A stretch of 64,000 nucleotides of DNA, from the NCBI RefSeq assembly GCF_040939305.1, contig NZ_CP162511.1, forward strand, positions 1,550,001 through 1,614,000, read 5' to 3'. The first letter of the stretch is position 1. Each line of letters starts with the position of its first letter. The stretch comes from Herbiconiux sp. A18JL235. Lineage in GTDB: Bacteria; Actinomycetota; Actinomycetes; Actinomycetales; Microbacteriaceae. Below the pieces are notes generated by a model. It saw only the letters and a list, made by a program, of their open reading frames with translations. It ran no database searches and had not been told where the DNA came from. Both the position numbers and the translations under genes were made by a program. Of the stretch, positions 43,909 through 52,034 are shown piece after piece.

Positions 43909-44255
43909 GCGGTGCCACGCACACGACCGTCGGCGTGTTCGATGCCGATCCGCGGTCACTCGCGGTCAAGAGCGCGGCTCTCGAGGCGGTGCCCGGGCTG
44001 GAGCTGCGGATCGCCGCGGAGTCGCTCGGTCAGATGCTCACGAGTCCTGCGTTCCCCACCGATGTGATGATCGTCGAACAACGGCCGGGCGAGCGCGTCT
44101 CGATCAACTACAAGATCAGGGTCTGCCGCCTCGCCGACGCGCGTGTGATCGTCGTGCGCAGTGCGGGCGCCCCCTCCGAGCTCGCCCCTGACGTCACGTC
44201 GCTCATGACCCCCGTGGCGACCTTCGAAGAGGCTATCGAGCTCATCGCGGGGTGA
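43905..44255 (+). CDS. Receiver-like (CheY-fold) stand-alone domain without phospho-acceptor Asp
   Basis: A 116-residue single domain. The alternating pattern TVGVFDADPRSLAVKSAALE, then DVMIVEQRPGERVSINYKI and DARVIVVRSAGAPSE, resembles a response-regulator receiver fold. At the end of predicted strand 3, where receivers carry the phosphorylated Asp (typically DLxLLD), the sequence is VMIVEQ, with Glu in that place. It may be a pseudo-receiver that cannot be phosphorylated in the normal way. No output domain and no histidine kinase are adjacent. Receiver assignment is by pattern only. Confidence 0.6.
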   Translation: MSGATHTTVGVFDADPRSLAVKSAALEAVPGLELRIAAESLGQMLTSPAFPTDVMIVEQRPGERVSINYKIRVCRLADARVIVVRSAGAPSELAPDVTSLMTPVATFEEAIELIAG

Positions 44256-44266
44256 GCCCGGATGCG

Positions 44267-44872
44267 TCAGCCGATCTTCGAGTGATCGCCGAGCCGGTGC
44301 CAGGTGCGGTTGTGGTACACCAGCGGCTCGGCCGTCGAGGCGTCGGCGGCGGGGTCTCCCGCGGGCGGCGCGTGGATCTCGAGCGCCTGCACGGCGACCA
44401 CGGTCGACCCTCCGGCCTCCATCTTGTTGACGACCCGCCCGCGGATCCACGCGTGCGCAGCGGGAAAGTACGCCTCACCCGTGGGCAGCCGCTTCCAGAT
44501 GGACGTGTCGGCGAAGCGATCGATGCCGCTCGTGGCGCCGAGCTTCGCGATGTCGAGCTGACCGGCGCCGAGCAGGTGCACCACGACCGTGTCGGCCCGC
44601 TTGATGGTGGGGGTGCTCGACGAGAGCTCCGACACCGAGAAGACGAGCAGCGGCGGCTCGGCGCTCACCGAGAACACCGAGGTGGCGGTGAGTGCGACCG
44701 GGCCGTCTCCCGCGTCGGCGGTGATGACGGCGACACCGGCGGGGTGGTTGCGGAACGCCGCTTTGAACTGCTCGGGCGTGACCGTGGTCGCGCCCGCGGT
44801 GTGCTGGAGAACCTCGCCGGCAGGCGTCGACTTGGGCTCGAAGCGTCGGTCGGACTCGGATTTCGCACTCAT
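44267..44872 (-). CDS. Flavin reductase family protein
   Basis: A 201-residue FMN-binding split-barrel flavin reductase, the type that uses NAD(P)H to supply reduced flavin to monooxygenases. The N-terminal FKAAFRNHPAGVAVITADAG and ALTATSVFSVSAEPPLLVFS are the family core; the C-terminal LVYHNRTWHRLG is also typical. The usual monooxygenase partner is not beside it. TACACT at 44879-44884 lies 6 nt upstream of the ATG on the minus strand, so it is probably leaderless. Its stop converges with the receiver-like gene only 11 nt away. Confidence 0.9.
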   Translation of the reverse strand: MSAKSESDRRFEPKSTPAGEVLQHTAGATTVTPEQFKAAFRNHPAGVAVITADAGDGPVALTATSVFSVSAEPPLLVFSVSELSSSTPTIKRADTVVVHLLGAGQLDIAKLGATSGIDRFADTSIWKRLPTGEAYFPAAHAWIRGRVVNKMEAGGSTVVAVQALEIHAPPAGDPAADASTAEPLVYHNRTWHRLGDHSKIG

Positions 44873-44878
44873 GGTTCG

Positions 44879-44884
44879 AGTGTA
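44879..44884 (-). promoter_or_regulatory. -10 box of the flavin reductase gene (probably leaderless)
   Basis: On the minus strand TACACT is followed by CGAACC and the ATG, a 6-nt spacing identical to that at hisS. Confidence 0.5.
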
Positions 44885-44927
44885 GGTCGTGCTCACCTGC
44901 CGCCGGTCGCCCGCCCGTAACGGGGCG

Positions 44928-47339
44928 TCATCCCTCCTCGTCCTCGGCCTCGGGTACGACGAAGCGCGTCCAGGCCCAGGCCGAGACACTCACCACGGCG
45001 AACCCGATCGCCGTCACCACGAGCACCGTCAGTCCACCGTTCTGCGCTCCCCGGGCCAGAGCCGGTGCGAAGGCGAGGGCGAGTCCGGCGAAGGAGCCGA
45101 GCGTGAGCGCCACCCAGACGAGCGGCGACCAGTCGACGATGCGTCGCCCGACCGACCCGCCGAACGGCAGCAGAACGGCGGATGCTGCGCCGAAGGCACC
45201 GAGCACCACGATGGTGGTGAGCTCCGACCCTGCCGCCGCGACGACCCCCGTCGGGCCGCCGACAGCGTCGACGCCTGCCGGGCCGGCCGCTCGGGCCAGC
45301 AGCCACGCGCCGGCACCCGTGGCGAGAAGCGCCCCCACTTGCAGGGCGGCGACGATGCCGCGCGCTGCGCGACTCACGGGAGCCGTGAGAGCGACGCTCG
45401 CGACGAGCCCGAACACGAGCGCGGTGTCGAGGTCGGCGAGTCTCGAAACAAGGGCGAAGCCGGCCGAGACGAACAGCAGTCGCGGTTCGATCGCGACGTG
45501 CGCGGAGACGCCCAGGAGGCGGCGGGCGAGGAGTGCGGGAACGACGGTGGCCGCGGCGCTGAGGAGGGCCACGGCGAGGACCGCCGACAGGAACAGGCGC
45601 AGGTAGGCCGGTTCGCCGAAGACCGGTGCCGAGAGGGTGACGAGCGCCGCCGAAGCGACCACGGCGAGGGCTGCACGTGCCGGCCGGCCGAGCGCGATGC
45701 GGGGGGCCTCGTCGTACTCCTGCACCGGGGTGCGGTTGCGCCCGGTGAGGCGGGCGAGCATCCGTCGGCGGGTCGATCCCTCGGCGAGCGGTGCGGAGAG
45801 GGCTCCCACGGTGCCGGCGAGCAGGCGGGCCGGCAGCGCGACGAGCAGCAGCACGAGGGCGGCCACGACGAGGGCCACCCACCACCAGGCGCCCGCGCCG
45901 AGCACAGGCTGGAGCGCGGTGGTGAATCGTGTGCCGTCGGCCCAGCTGCCTCCGTCGCCCGGGGAGACCTGGGTCGGGGAGGTGCCGTCCGGTGCGTCGC
46001 TTCCTCCTCCGTCCCCGTTTCCGTCGGCGCCCGGAGCTCCGTCGGAGGGAGAGGGAGCACCGGTCGCGCCGTCGTCGGTTCCCGGAGCGGGCGGCGTGGT
46101 GGGCGAACCGCTCGCCGAGGGCGCGGAGGGCACGGTCGCACCCGGTGTGGGCCGGGGTGTGGCGGAGGGGGACGGCGCGCCGAACACGACAGCCAGCGGG
46201 CCCGATTGCACGCTCACGTTGCCCGCCGCATCCTGCTGCAGCACGGCGACGGCGTAGCGACCGGCGGCGAGCGGCGAGCCGGTGCACGACCAGCGTGAGT
46301 CGGCGACGGTCGCGTCGCAGAGCACCTCGGCCGCGGCGAACACCGTCACGGTGGCGCCGTTCTCTCCGGTGCCCGAGAACAGGGCGCCGGAGACGGGGAG
46401 TCGCGCCCCCGCCGCGGGCGACAGCACCACGGGTGCCTCGGGCACCGTCACGTCGACCTCGATGTCGACGGCGGGCCCGGCGGGGGAGGAGGCACCCTCG
46501 CTCCACGAGGTGGTCTGCGTCGCGGTCACCGAATACGGGCCGTCGGTGATGGCCGGGTCGAGCGGACAGATCCACGCGCCCGAGGAGTCGGCGGTGCCCG
46601 TGCAGTCGAAGGCCCCCGTGGTGGCGGTGACGGTGGCGCCCGGGTAGGCGGTGCCCTGCACCACGGCGTTGGTGAGGGGGCCGCGCGGGCCTCCCGTGAC
46701 GACGGGCGCGGTGAGAACGCGCACCTGCACGCCCGACTCAGCCGTCGACCCCTCGGCGATCTCGACGGCGCGCAGGGTCGTCGAGCTCGCGCTCTCCAGC
46801 CCCTCGATCGTGCACGACCAGGCGCCCGAGGCGGGCACCTCGACGATGCAGAAGGGTTCGGATGCTCCGGCCAGCAGGATCTGCACGGTCGCCCCGGGCG
46901 TCGCCTCACCGAGGGCCTCCACGGAGCCGTCGAGCAGCTCGCCCGGGGCGGGGGCGACGATGACCGGGGGAGTCGCTTCGACCGGTGAGGGCGGCGGCGG
47001 GGTGGGGGTGCCGGGGCCGCCCGGATCGGTGGGCGGCGGCGTCGACCCGGGTGGGTCGGTCGGCGTGACGGGGGTGCGGGAGGGCTCGGGGGCGGCCGTG
47101 GGTGCGGGTGTCGGCGTGGTCTCGGGGCTCGGTGCCGCGGAGGGCGTGGGTGCCGTCGTCGCCGCGGCGGGTGAGGCACCGAGCCCCGTGCCGACGAGCG
47201 TCATGCCGATGAGGGCGAGGCCCGCCAGACCTGCGGCGACCGCCGCACGGGGACGCTTCGCCCGGCTGCGGGATCGCCCGGCGACGCCGTCACTCGGTCG
47301 CGACGGCGCTCGACCCCACACGCTCCGCGAATCCGACAC
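44928..47339 (-). CDS. Large exported protein with Ig-like domains and a multi-helix membrane region
   Basis: An 803-residue protein. A long basic N-terminus and hydrophobic core (about 35-60, LAGLALIGMTLVGTGLGASP) form a signal peptide. Residues 62-128 are Pro/Thr-rich. Three Ig-like (bacterial Big-type) domains follow at about 128-215, 215-300 and 300-390, each with GEATPGATVTV-type strands and a Cys pair (e.g. FCIVE...WSCTIE). Residues 390-470 are Pro/Ser/Gly-rich. The last 320 residues hold about nine membrane helices. The start is GTG 47339, with GGAG 8 nt upstream. Ig-like display plus a polytopic C-terminus is uncommon; role in adhesion or envelope organisation is a guess. Confidence 0.78.
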   Translation of the reverse strand: MSDSRSVWGRAPSRPSDGVAGRSRSRAKRPRAAVAAGLAGLALIGMTLVGTGLGASPAAATTAPTPSAAPSPETTPTPAPTAAPEPSRTPVTPTDPPGSTPPPTDPGGPGTPTPPPPSPVEATPPVIVAPAPGELLDGSVEALGEATPGATVQILLAGASEPFCIVEVPASGAWSCTIEGLESASSTTLRAVEIAEGSTAESGVQVRVLTAPVVTGGPRGPLTNAVVQGTAYPGATVTATTGAFDCTGTADSSGAWICPLDPAITDGPYSVTATQTTSWSEGASSPAGPAVDIEVDVTVPEAPVVLSPAAGARLPVSGALFSGTGENGATVTVFAAAEVLCDATVADSRWSCTGSPLAAGRYAVAVLQQDAAGNVSVQSGPLAVVFGAPSPSATPRPTPGATVPSAPSASGSPTTPPAPGTDDGATGAPSPSDGAPGADGNGDGGGSDAPDGTSPTQVSPGDGGSWADGTRFTTALQPVLGAGAWWWVALVVAALVLLLVALPARLLAGTVGALSAPLAEGSTRRRMLARLTGRNRTPVQEYDEAPRIALGRPARAALAVVASAALVTLSAPVFGEPAYLRLFLSAVLAVALLSAAATVVPALLARRLLGVSAHVAIEPRLLFVSAGFALVSRLADLDTALVFGLVASVALTAPVSRAARGIVAALQVGALLATGAGAWLLARAAGPAGVDAVGGPTGVVAAAGSELTTIVVLGAFGAASAVLLPFGGSVGRRIVDWSPLVWVALTLGSFAGLALAFAPALARGAQNGGLTVLVVTAIGFAVVSVSAWAWTRFVVPEAEDEEG

Positions 47340-47353
47340 CTACCCCACTCCAA

Positions 47354-47397
47354 CACGAAACGGTGCCCGAATCCAAGTCCCAGGGCACAGTTTCGTG
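47354..47397. promoter_or_regulatory. Long inverted repeat in the divergent 47.34-47.53 kb region
   Basis: CACGAAACGGTGCCC (47354-47368) and GGGCACAGTTTCGTG (47383-47397) pair over 15 bp with one mismatch around a 14-nt loop. It sits only 15 bp upstream of the Ig-like gene's start. GAATCC in the loop and GGATTC at 47400 add a second small pairing. It could be an operator, or an upstream-promoter hairpin; it is not placed as a terminator. Confidence 0.5.
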
Positions 47398-47440
47398 CGG
47401 GATTCGGAGAGCACCGTGTACAAGAGCGGTCGTCGTGCGC

Positions 47441-47475
47441 CATACTGGCGCGACTGGGTCAGACGACCCAGTCGC
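47441..47475 (+). promoter_or_regulatory. -10 box and operator palindrome of the TetR-MFS-aldolase-oxidase-GH1 operon
   Basis: CATACT (47441-47446) fits a -10 box. Directly downstream lies a perfect palindrome GCGACTGGGTC-AGAC-GACCCAGTCGC (47450-47475), 11-bp arms with a 4-bp spacer. A TetR dimer bound there would block transcription start. The adjacent TetR gene at 47529 is the natural candidate. Confidence 0.75.
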
Positions 47476-47528
47476 CGTCTCTCACCCGCAGCTCCGACGC
47501 ACCACCTCACCGAGATCGAGGAGGAAGC

Positions 47529-48179
47529 ATGGCCCGCCTACCCGTCGCCGAGCGCCGAGCGCGACTGCTCGAGGCCGCCTTCGCCGTCATCGCCCGGTCG
47601 GGCGTGTCGGGAGCCACCACCCGCGCCGTGGTGGAGGAGGCGGGCATGAAGCTCGCCAGCTTCCACTACGCGTTCGCGTCGCGGGAGGAGCTTCTCGCCG
47701 AGCTCGTCGACGCCGTGCTCGACACCCAGCAGGAGGTGCTCGAGATCGCCGCCGCCCCCGGCAGTTCCCTCGTCGAGGTGCTCCACCACGGGCTCGTGCG
47801 TTACTTCGACGGCGTGCGCCGCGACCCGTTGAGGGAGCGCGCCCTGTTCGAGCTCACCCAGTACGCGCTCCGCACTCCGGGCCTCGCCCCCGTCGCCGAG
47901 CGGCAATACGAACGCTACCGCCGCCTCGCGCGCCGCTCGCTCGAGGAGGCCTCGCGCCGCACGGGCGCCCGCTGGCAGGTACCGGTCGACCGGGTGTCGG
48001 GGTGGCTGGTCGCTCTCACCGACGGTGTCACCCTGGCGTGGCTCGCCGACGGCGACGACGAGCGGGCTCTCGCCGGGCTCGCCTTCGCCGCCCGCGCCCT
48101 GGCGGCGGAGGCGCAGACCGATGGCGACGCGCCCGTGCCCGTGGCCTCCGTCAGCGGCGCTACGGGAGGAGCCCGATGA
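47529..48179 (+). CDS. TetR-family transcriptional regulator of the sugar-type operon
   Basis: A 216-residue regulator, helix-turn-helix at about 8-55 (RRARLLEAAFAVIARSGVSG and TTRAVVEEAGMKLASFHYAF). The C-terminal domain (about 80-195) has no assigned ligand. GAGGAAGC lies upstream of the ATG at 47529. It is the first gene of a five-gene run joined by overlaps, with a palindrome at the promoter, so it most likely represses its own operon until a substrate or product binds. Confidence 0.92.
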   Translation: MARLPVAERRARLLEAAFAVIARSGVSGATTRAVVEEAGMKLASFHYAFASREELLAELVDAVLDTQQEVLEIAAAPGSSLVEVLHHGLVRYFDGVRRDPLRERALFELTQYALRTPGLAPVAERQYERYRRLARRSLEEASRRTGARWQVPVDRVSGWLVALTDGVTLAWLADGDDERALAGLAFAARALAAEAQTDGDAPVPVASVSGATGGAR

Positions 48180-49468
48180 GCGCCGATGCCGACGCCGCCG
48201 GCGCCACCGCCGCGCCGGCGGCCCTCGCCGAACCGGTACGCCGGGTCGGCGGCGCCTGGATCGCCCTGTTCGGCACCGCCTGGCTCGGCATCTGGATGGC
48301 GCAGCTCACCCCCGTGCAACTCCTCCTCCCGGTGCAGATCGAAGACCGCCTCAGCCTCTCCACGGCGAGCGGTCACTGGACCGACTCGGTCGTCGCCTTC
48401 GGCATCATCTCGGCGATCGCCGGCGTGTTCGCGCTGCTGGCCTTCCCGCTCACCGGCGCGCTCTCCGATCGCACCACCTCGCGCTTCGGCCGCCGGCGCC
48501 CGTGGATCGCGGGCGGCGGCGCCCTGTTCGCCGTGGCCCTCTTCGTTCTGGGCCTCCAAAGCGACCTCGTCGGGGTGGGACTCTGGTGGACCCTCGCCAT
48601 CATCGGCTTCTGCGTGCTCTCCTCGGCCCTCACCGCCGCCATCTCCGACCAGGTGCCGGTGAACCAGCGCGGCTTCGTATCGAGCTTCATCTCGGCGCCG
48701 CAGGCGGTGGGCCTCATCCTCGGCGTGCTGCTCGCGACAACGCTCTTCACCGGCCAGTTCCTCGGCTACACGGCCATGGCGGTGCTCCTCGTCGTGCTCG
48801 TGGCCCCGTTCTGCCTCACCATGCCGGATGCACGGCTCGACCCGGCCGACCGGCCGCCGCTGACCTTCCGCGCTCTCGTGGAGGGCATGTGGGTGAGCCC
48901 GCGCGAGCATCCGGACTTCGGCTTCACGCTGCTCAGCCGCATCCTGGTGAACATCGGCAACGCGCTCGGCACGACCCTGCTGCTGTACTTCCTGATGTTC
49001 GGCCTGAACGACCCGAACGCCGAAGACGACCTGCTCCTGCTCATCGTCATCTACACGGTGTTCGTGGTGGTCGCCTCGATCGGCGCGGGCGCGCTCTCCG
49101 ACCGGCTCGCCAGGCGTCGCGCCTTCGTTCTGGTGGCCGCGGTGCTGCAGGCGCTCGCCGCGCTGCTGCTCGCCTTCGTGCCCGAGCTCACCGTCACGAT
49201 GGTGGCGGCGGCGCTGCTCGGCCTCGGCTACGGCTGCTTCCTCTCGGTCGACCAGGCGCTCGCCACGCAGGTGCTTCCCGACCCGGCGTCGCGGGGCAAA
49301 GACCTCGGCATCATGAACATCGCCACCGCCGTGCCGCAGGCCGTCGCCCCGCTGCTCGGGGCGGCCGTGGTGAGCTGGCTGGGCGGATTCCCGGCGCTGT
49401 TCCTGGTGTCGGCGCTGTTCGGTTTCGCGGGCGCCGTCGCGGTGTCCCGGGTGAGGAGTGTGCGGTGA
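48176..49468 (+). CDS. MFS transporter, sugar/glycoside type
   Basis: A 430-residue transporter with about 12 helices. The motif LSDRTTSRFGRRRPWIAGGG in loop 2-3 is characteristic of the GPH/sucrose-type sugar porters and related MFS proteins, and LGLGYGCFLSVDQALATQVL fits the same branch. ATG 48176 overlaps the TetR stop (ATGA). With a GH1 glycosidase in the same operon, uptake of a glycoside is plausible. Export of a toxic compound is the alternative. Confidence 0.88.
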   Translation: MSADADAAGATAAPAALAEPVRRVGGAWIALFGTAWLGIWMAQLTPVQLLLPVQIEDRLSLSTASGHWTDSVVAFGIISAIAGVFALLAFPLTGALSDRTTSRFGRRRPWIAGGGALFAVALFVLGLQSDLVGVGLWWTLAIIGFCVLSSALTAAISDQVPVNQRGFVSSFISAPQAVGLILGVLLATTLFTGQFLGYTAMAVLLVVLVAPFCLTMPDARLDPADRPPLTFRALVEGMWVSPREHPDFGFTLLSRILVNIGNALGTTLLLYFLMFGLNDPNAEDDLLLLIVIYTVFVVVASIGAGALSDRLARRRAFVLVAAVLQALAALLLAFVPELTVTMVAAALLGLGYGCFLSVDQALATQVLPDPASRGKDLGIMNIATAVPQAVAPLLGAAVVSWLGGFPALFLVSALFGFAGAVAVSRVRSVR

Positions 49469-50724
49469 CCATCACGATCGACCTCGAGGCCGCGGAGTCG
49501 GCACCCGCGCTCTGGCGCGACGAGCAGCGCTACTGGCGTGGGCTCACCGAGGCGACCGCGCGACTCGATCCGCCGCTCGCCGTCATCGGCGCCGAGGCGA
49601 TGGCCCACAACGCGCTGTCGATGCTGCGCCGGGCGGGCGGCCGCCCCATCCGGGTCGCCAGCAAGTCGATCAGGGTGCGCGCGGTGCAGGATGCTCTGCT
49701 CGCCCTTCCGGGGTACGCGGGGGTTCTCGCCTACACCCTCCCCGAGGCGCTCTGGCTCGGGGAGACCGTCGACGACGTCGTCGTCGGCTACCCGAGCGTC
49801 GACCGCGGGGCGATCGCGCGTCTCGCCGCCGACGAGCGTCTGCTCGCGCGGGTGACCCTCATGATCGACTCGGTCGAGCACCTCGACCTCATCGACCTCG
49901 CCGCGCCCGCCGCGCGCCGGGCCGCACCCATCCGGGTCGCCCTCGAGCTCGACGCGGCGTTCACTGCGCCTGGGCTCGGCCGGCTCGGGGTGTGGCGGTC
50001 GCCCGTGTCGACGGCCGAGCAGGCTGCGGCGCTCGCGCGCGAGGTGGTGGCGCGCCCGGGTTACGCGCTGGTGGGCATGATGGCGTACGAGTCGCAGATC
50101 GCCGGGGTGGGCGACCGTCCGGGCCGCGGCAGCCTCAAGGGCGCCGTGATGGGGCGCGTGATCGAGCGGATGCAGCGGGCCTCGGCCGCCGAGTTGGCCG
50201 AGCGGCGCGGCGCCGCCGTCCAGGCGGTGCGGCGTATCGCTCCGCTCGAGTTCGTGAACGGCGGAGGCACCGGGTCGCTCGAGTCGACCTCGCACGACCC
50301 CTCCGTCACCGAGATCGCCGCCGGCAGCGGCTTGTTCGGCGGCCACCTCTTCGACACCTATTCGCGCTTCCGCCCGGCCCCTGCGGCAGCTTTCGCCCTC
50401 TCAGTGGTGCGGAAGCCGACCCCCGACATGGCGACCCTCCTCGGCGGCGGGTGGATCGCATCCGGCCCTCCCGGCCCCGACCGGCTGCCTGAGGTGGTGT
50501 GGCCCCGAAACACCCGCATGCAGGCGCGCGAGATGGCGGGGGAGGTGCAGACCCCTCTCTCGGGCAGGGGTGCTGCGGCCCTGGGCGTGGGCGACCGCGT
50601 GTGGCTGCGGCACACCAAGTCGGGCGAGCTCTCCGAGCACGTGAACGAGTTCCAGCTCGTGCAGGACGGCGAGGTCGTCGACGTCGTGCCGAGCTACCGA
50701 GGAGAAGGGAAGGCGTTCCTGTGA
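49465..50724 (+). CDS. PLP-dependent amino acid deaminase/aldolase (alanine racemase-like N-terminal domain)
   Basis: A 419-residue fold-III PLP enzyme related to D-threonine aldolase and D-serine dehydratase. The N-terminal TIM barrel (about 35-285) carries the PLP Lys in PIRVASKSIRV (K67). The C-terminal domain includes GDRVWLRHTKSGELSEHVNE. Characterised D-threonine aldolases and D-serine dehydratases use a C-terminal His-x-Cys metal pair; here the nearest His is followed by Val-Asn, so a metal site of that type is doubtful. GTG 49465 overlaps the transporter stop and has GAGGAG upstream. Substrate unknown. Confidence 0.85.
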   Translation: MTITIDLEAAESAPALWRDEQRYWRGLTEATARLDPPLAVIGAEAMAHNALSMLRRAGGRPIRVASKSIRVRAVQDALLALPGYAGVLAYTLPEALWLGETVDDVVVGYPSVDRGAIARLAADERLLARVTLMIDSVEHLDLIDLAAPAARRAAPIRVALELDAAFTAPGLGRLGVWRSPVSTAEQAAALAREVVARPGYALVGMMAYESQIAGVGDRPGRGSLKGAVMGRVIERMQRASAAELAERRGAAVQAVRRIAPLEFVNGGGTGSLESTSHDPSVTEIAAGSGLFGGHLFDTYSRFRPAPAAAFALSVVRKPTPDMATLLGGGWIASGPPGPDRLPEVVWPRNTRMQAREMAGEVQTPLSGRGAAALGVGDRVWLRHTKSGELSEHVNEFQLVQDGEVVDVVPSYRGEGKAFL

Positions 50725-52034
50725 CCGCCCTCAACGGAACCTGGCGCAACTGGGCGCGCACCCAGAAGGTCACGCCCGAACGCGTCGAGAGGCCCGCCAC
50801 CATCGGCGCCGTGCAGCGAGCCGTGAAAGGAGCCGCGCGGTCGGGTACCCGCATCAAGGCGGTGGGCGCCGGCCACAGCTTCACCGGCATCGCCGTCGCC
50901 ACCGGTGTGCTGCTCGACCTCGACGAGCTGAGCGGCATCGTGAGCGTCGACCGCGAGCGCGCCCGGGTGACCCTCCTCGCCGGCACCAGGCTGTTCCAGC
51001 TGCCCGCCCTGCTGAAGCCGCACGGGCTCGCGCTCACCAACATGGGCGACATCGACCGGCAGTCGATCGCGGGCGCCATCTCGACCGGAACCCACGGCAC
51101 CGGCGCTCGGTTCGGTGGCATCTCCACCCAGGTGGTCGGGGCCACCATGGTCACCGCCGATGGCGAGCTGCTCACCGTCGACGAGGAGCACCAGCCCGAG
51201 CTGCTCCCCGCGGTCGCCCTGGGGCTCGGCGCCCTCGGCATCCTGGTCGAGATCACGCTGCAGTGCGTGCCCGCCTTCGTGCTCGAGGCCGTCGAGAAGC
51301 CACTGCCCCTCGACGGCGTGCTCGCCGGGCTCGACTCCCACGTCGACGGCTGCGATCACTTCGAGTTCTACTGGTTCCCGGGCACGCGCACCGCGGTCAC
51401 GAAGACCAACATGCGGCGCGACTCCGCGTCGCCGACCCGGCCCCTGCATCCGCTGCGCAGCTTCGTCGACGACACCTTCATGGCCAACGGCGTCTACCGG
51501 GTCACCTGCGCCGCGGGCTCGGTGGCACCCGCCATCGTGCCCGCCGTGAACTCGCTCGCCGAGCGGCTGTGGGGCGACCGCTCGTTCTCCGACGCCTCGC
51601 ACCGCGTGTTCGCCACCAAGCGCACCGTGCGGTTCCGCGAGATGGAGTACGCGCTCCCGGCGGCCGACGTCCCCGAGGCGCTCGCCGAGGTCGATCGGCT
51701 CATCGACTCGCGCGGGTGGCGCATCTCGTTCCCCGTCGAGGTGCGCTTCGCCGCCGCCGACGACCTCTGGCTCTCCACCGCCTCCGGCCGGCCGAGCGGA
51801 TACATCGCGGTGCACCGCTACTTCAGGGAGAATCACGAGGAGTACTTCGAAGCAGTCGAGGAGATCATGACGACGCACGCCGGCCGGCCGCACTGGGGCA
51901 AGCTGCACACCCGCGACGCGGCGGCGCTCGCCGAGCTGTACCCGCACCATGCCGACTTCGTCGCGCTGCGTGACAGGCTCGACCCCGAACGACTGTTCGC
52001 CAACGACTACCTCGATCGCGTGCTGGGCGCCTGA
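50721..52034 (+). CDS. FAD-linked oxidase, D-arabinono-1,4-lactone oxidase type
   Basis: A 437-residue flavoprotein of the vanillyl-alcohol oxidase superfamily. The N-terminal FAD-binding domain has KAVGAGHSFTGIAVATG, TNMGDIDRQSIAGAISTGTH and GTG; the C-terminal ALO domain has EVRFAAADDLWLSTASGR, IAVHRYF and HWGKLHTRD. Family members oxidise sugar lactones or alditols at the C1 side using O2 or other acceptors. GTG 50721 overlaps the aldolase stop and its own stop overlaps the next ATG. Substrate is not determinable from sequence; sugar-lactone or polyol oxidation fits the operon. Confidence 0.9.
   Translation: MTALNGTWRNWARTQKVTPERVERPATIGAVQRAVKGAARSGTRIKAVGAGHSFTGIAVATGVLLDLDELSGIVSVDRERARVTLLAGTRLFQLPALLKPHGLALTNMGDIDRQSIAGAISTGTHGTGARFGGISTQVVGATMVTADGELLTVDEEHQPELLPAVALGLGALGILVEITLQCVPAFVLEAVEKPLPLDGVLAGLDSHVDGCDHFEFYWFPGTRTAVTKTNMRRDSASPTRPLHPLRSFVDDTFMANGVYRVTCAAGSVAPAIVPAVNSLAERLWGDRSFSDASHRVFATKRTVRFREMEYALPAADVPEALAEVDRLIDSRGWRISFPVEVRFAAADDLWLSTASGRPSGYIAVHRYFRENHEEYFEAVEEIMTTHAGRPHWGKLHTRDAAALAELYPHHADFVALRDRLDPERLFANDYLDRVLGA

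Noticed and set aside
44893..46575. A long minus-strand frame (560 codons) overlapping the Ig-like protein gene in another frame
   Set aside because: Same strand, alternative frame, Arg-rich low-complexity translation without a ribosome site; the 803-residue frame has clear signal peptide and domains.
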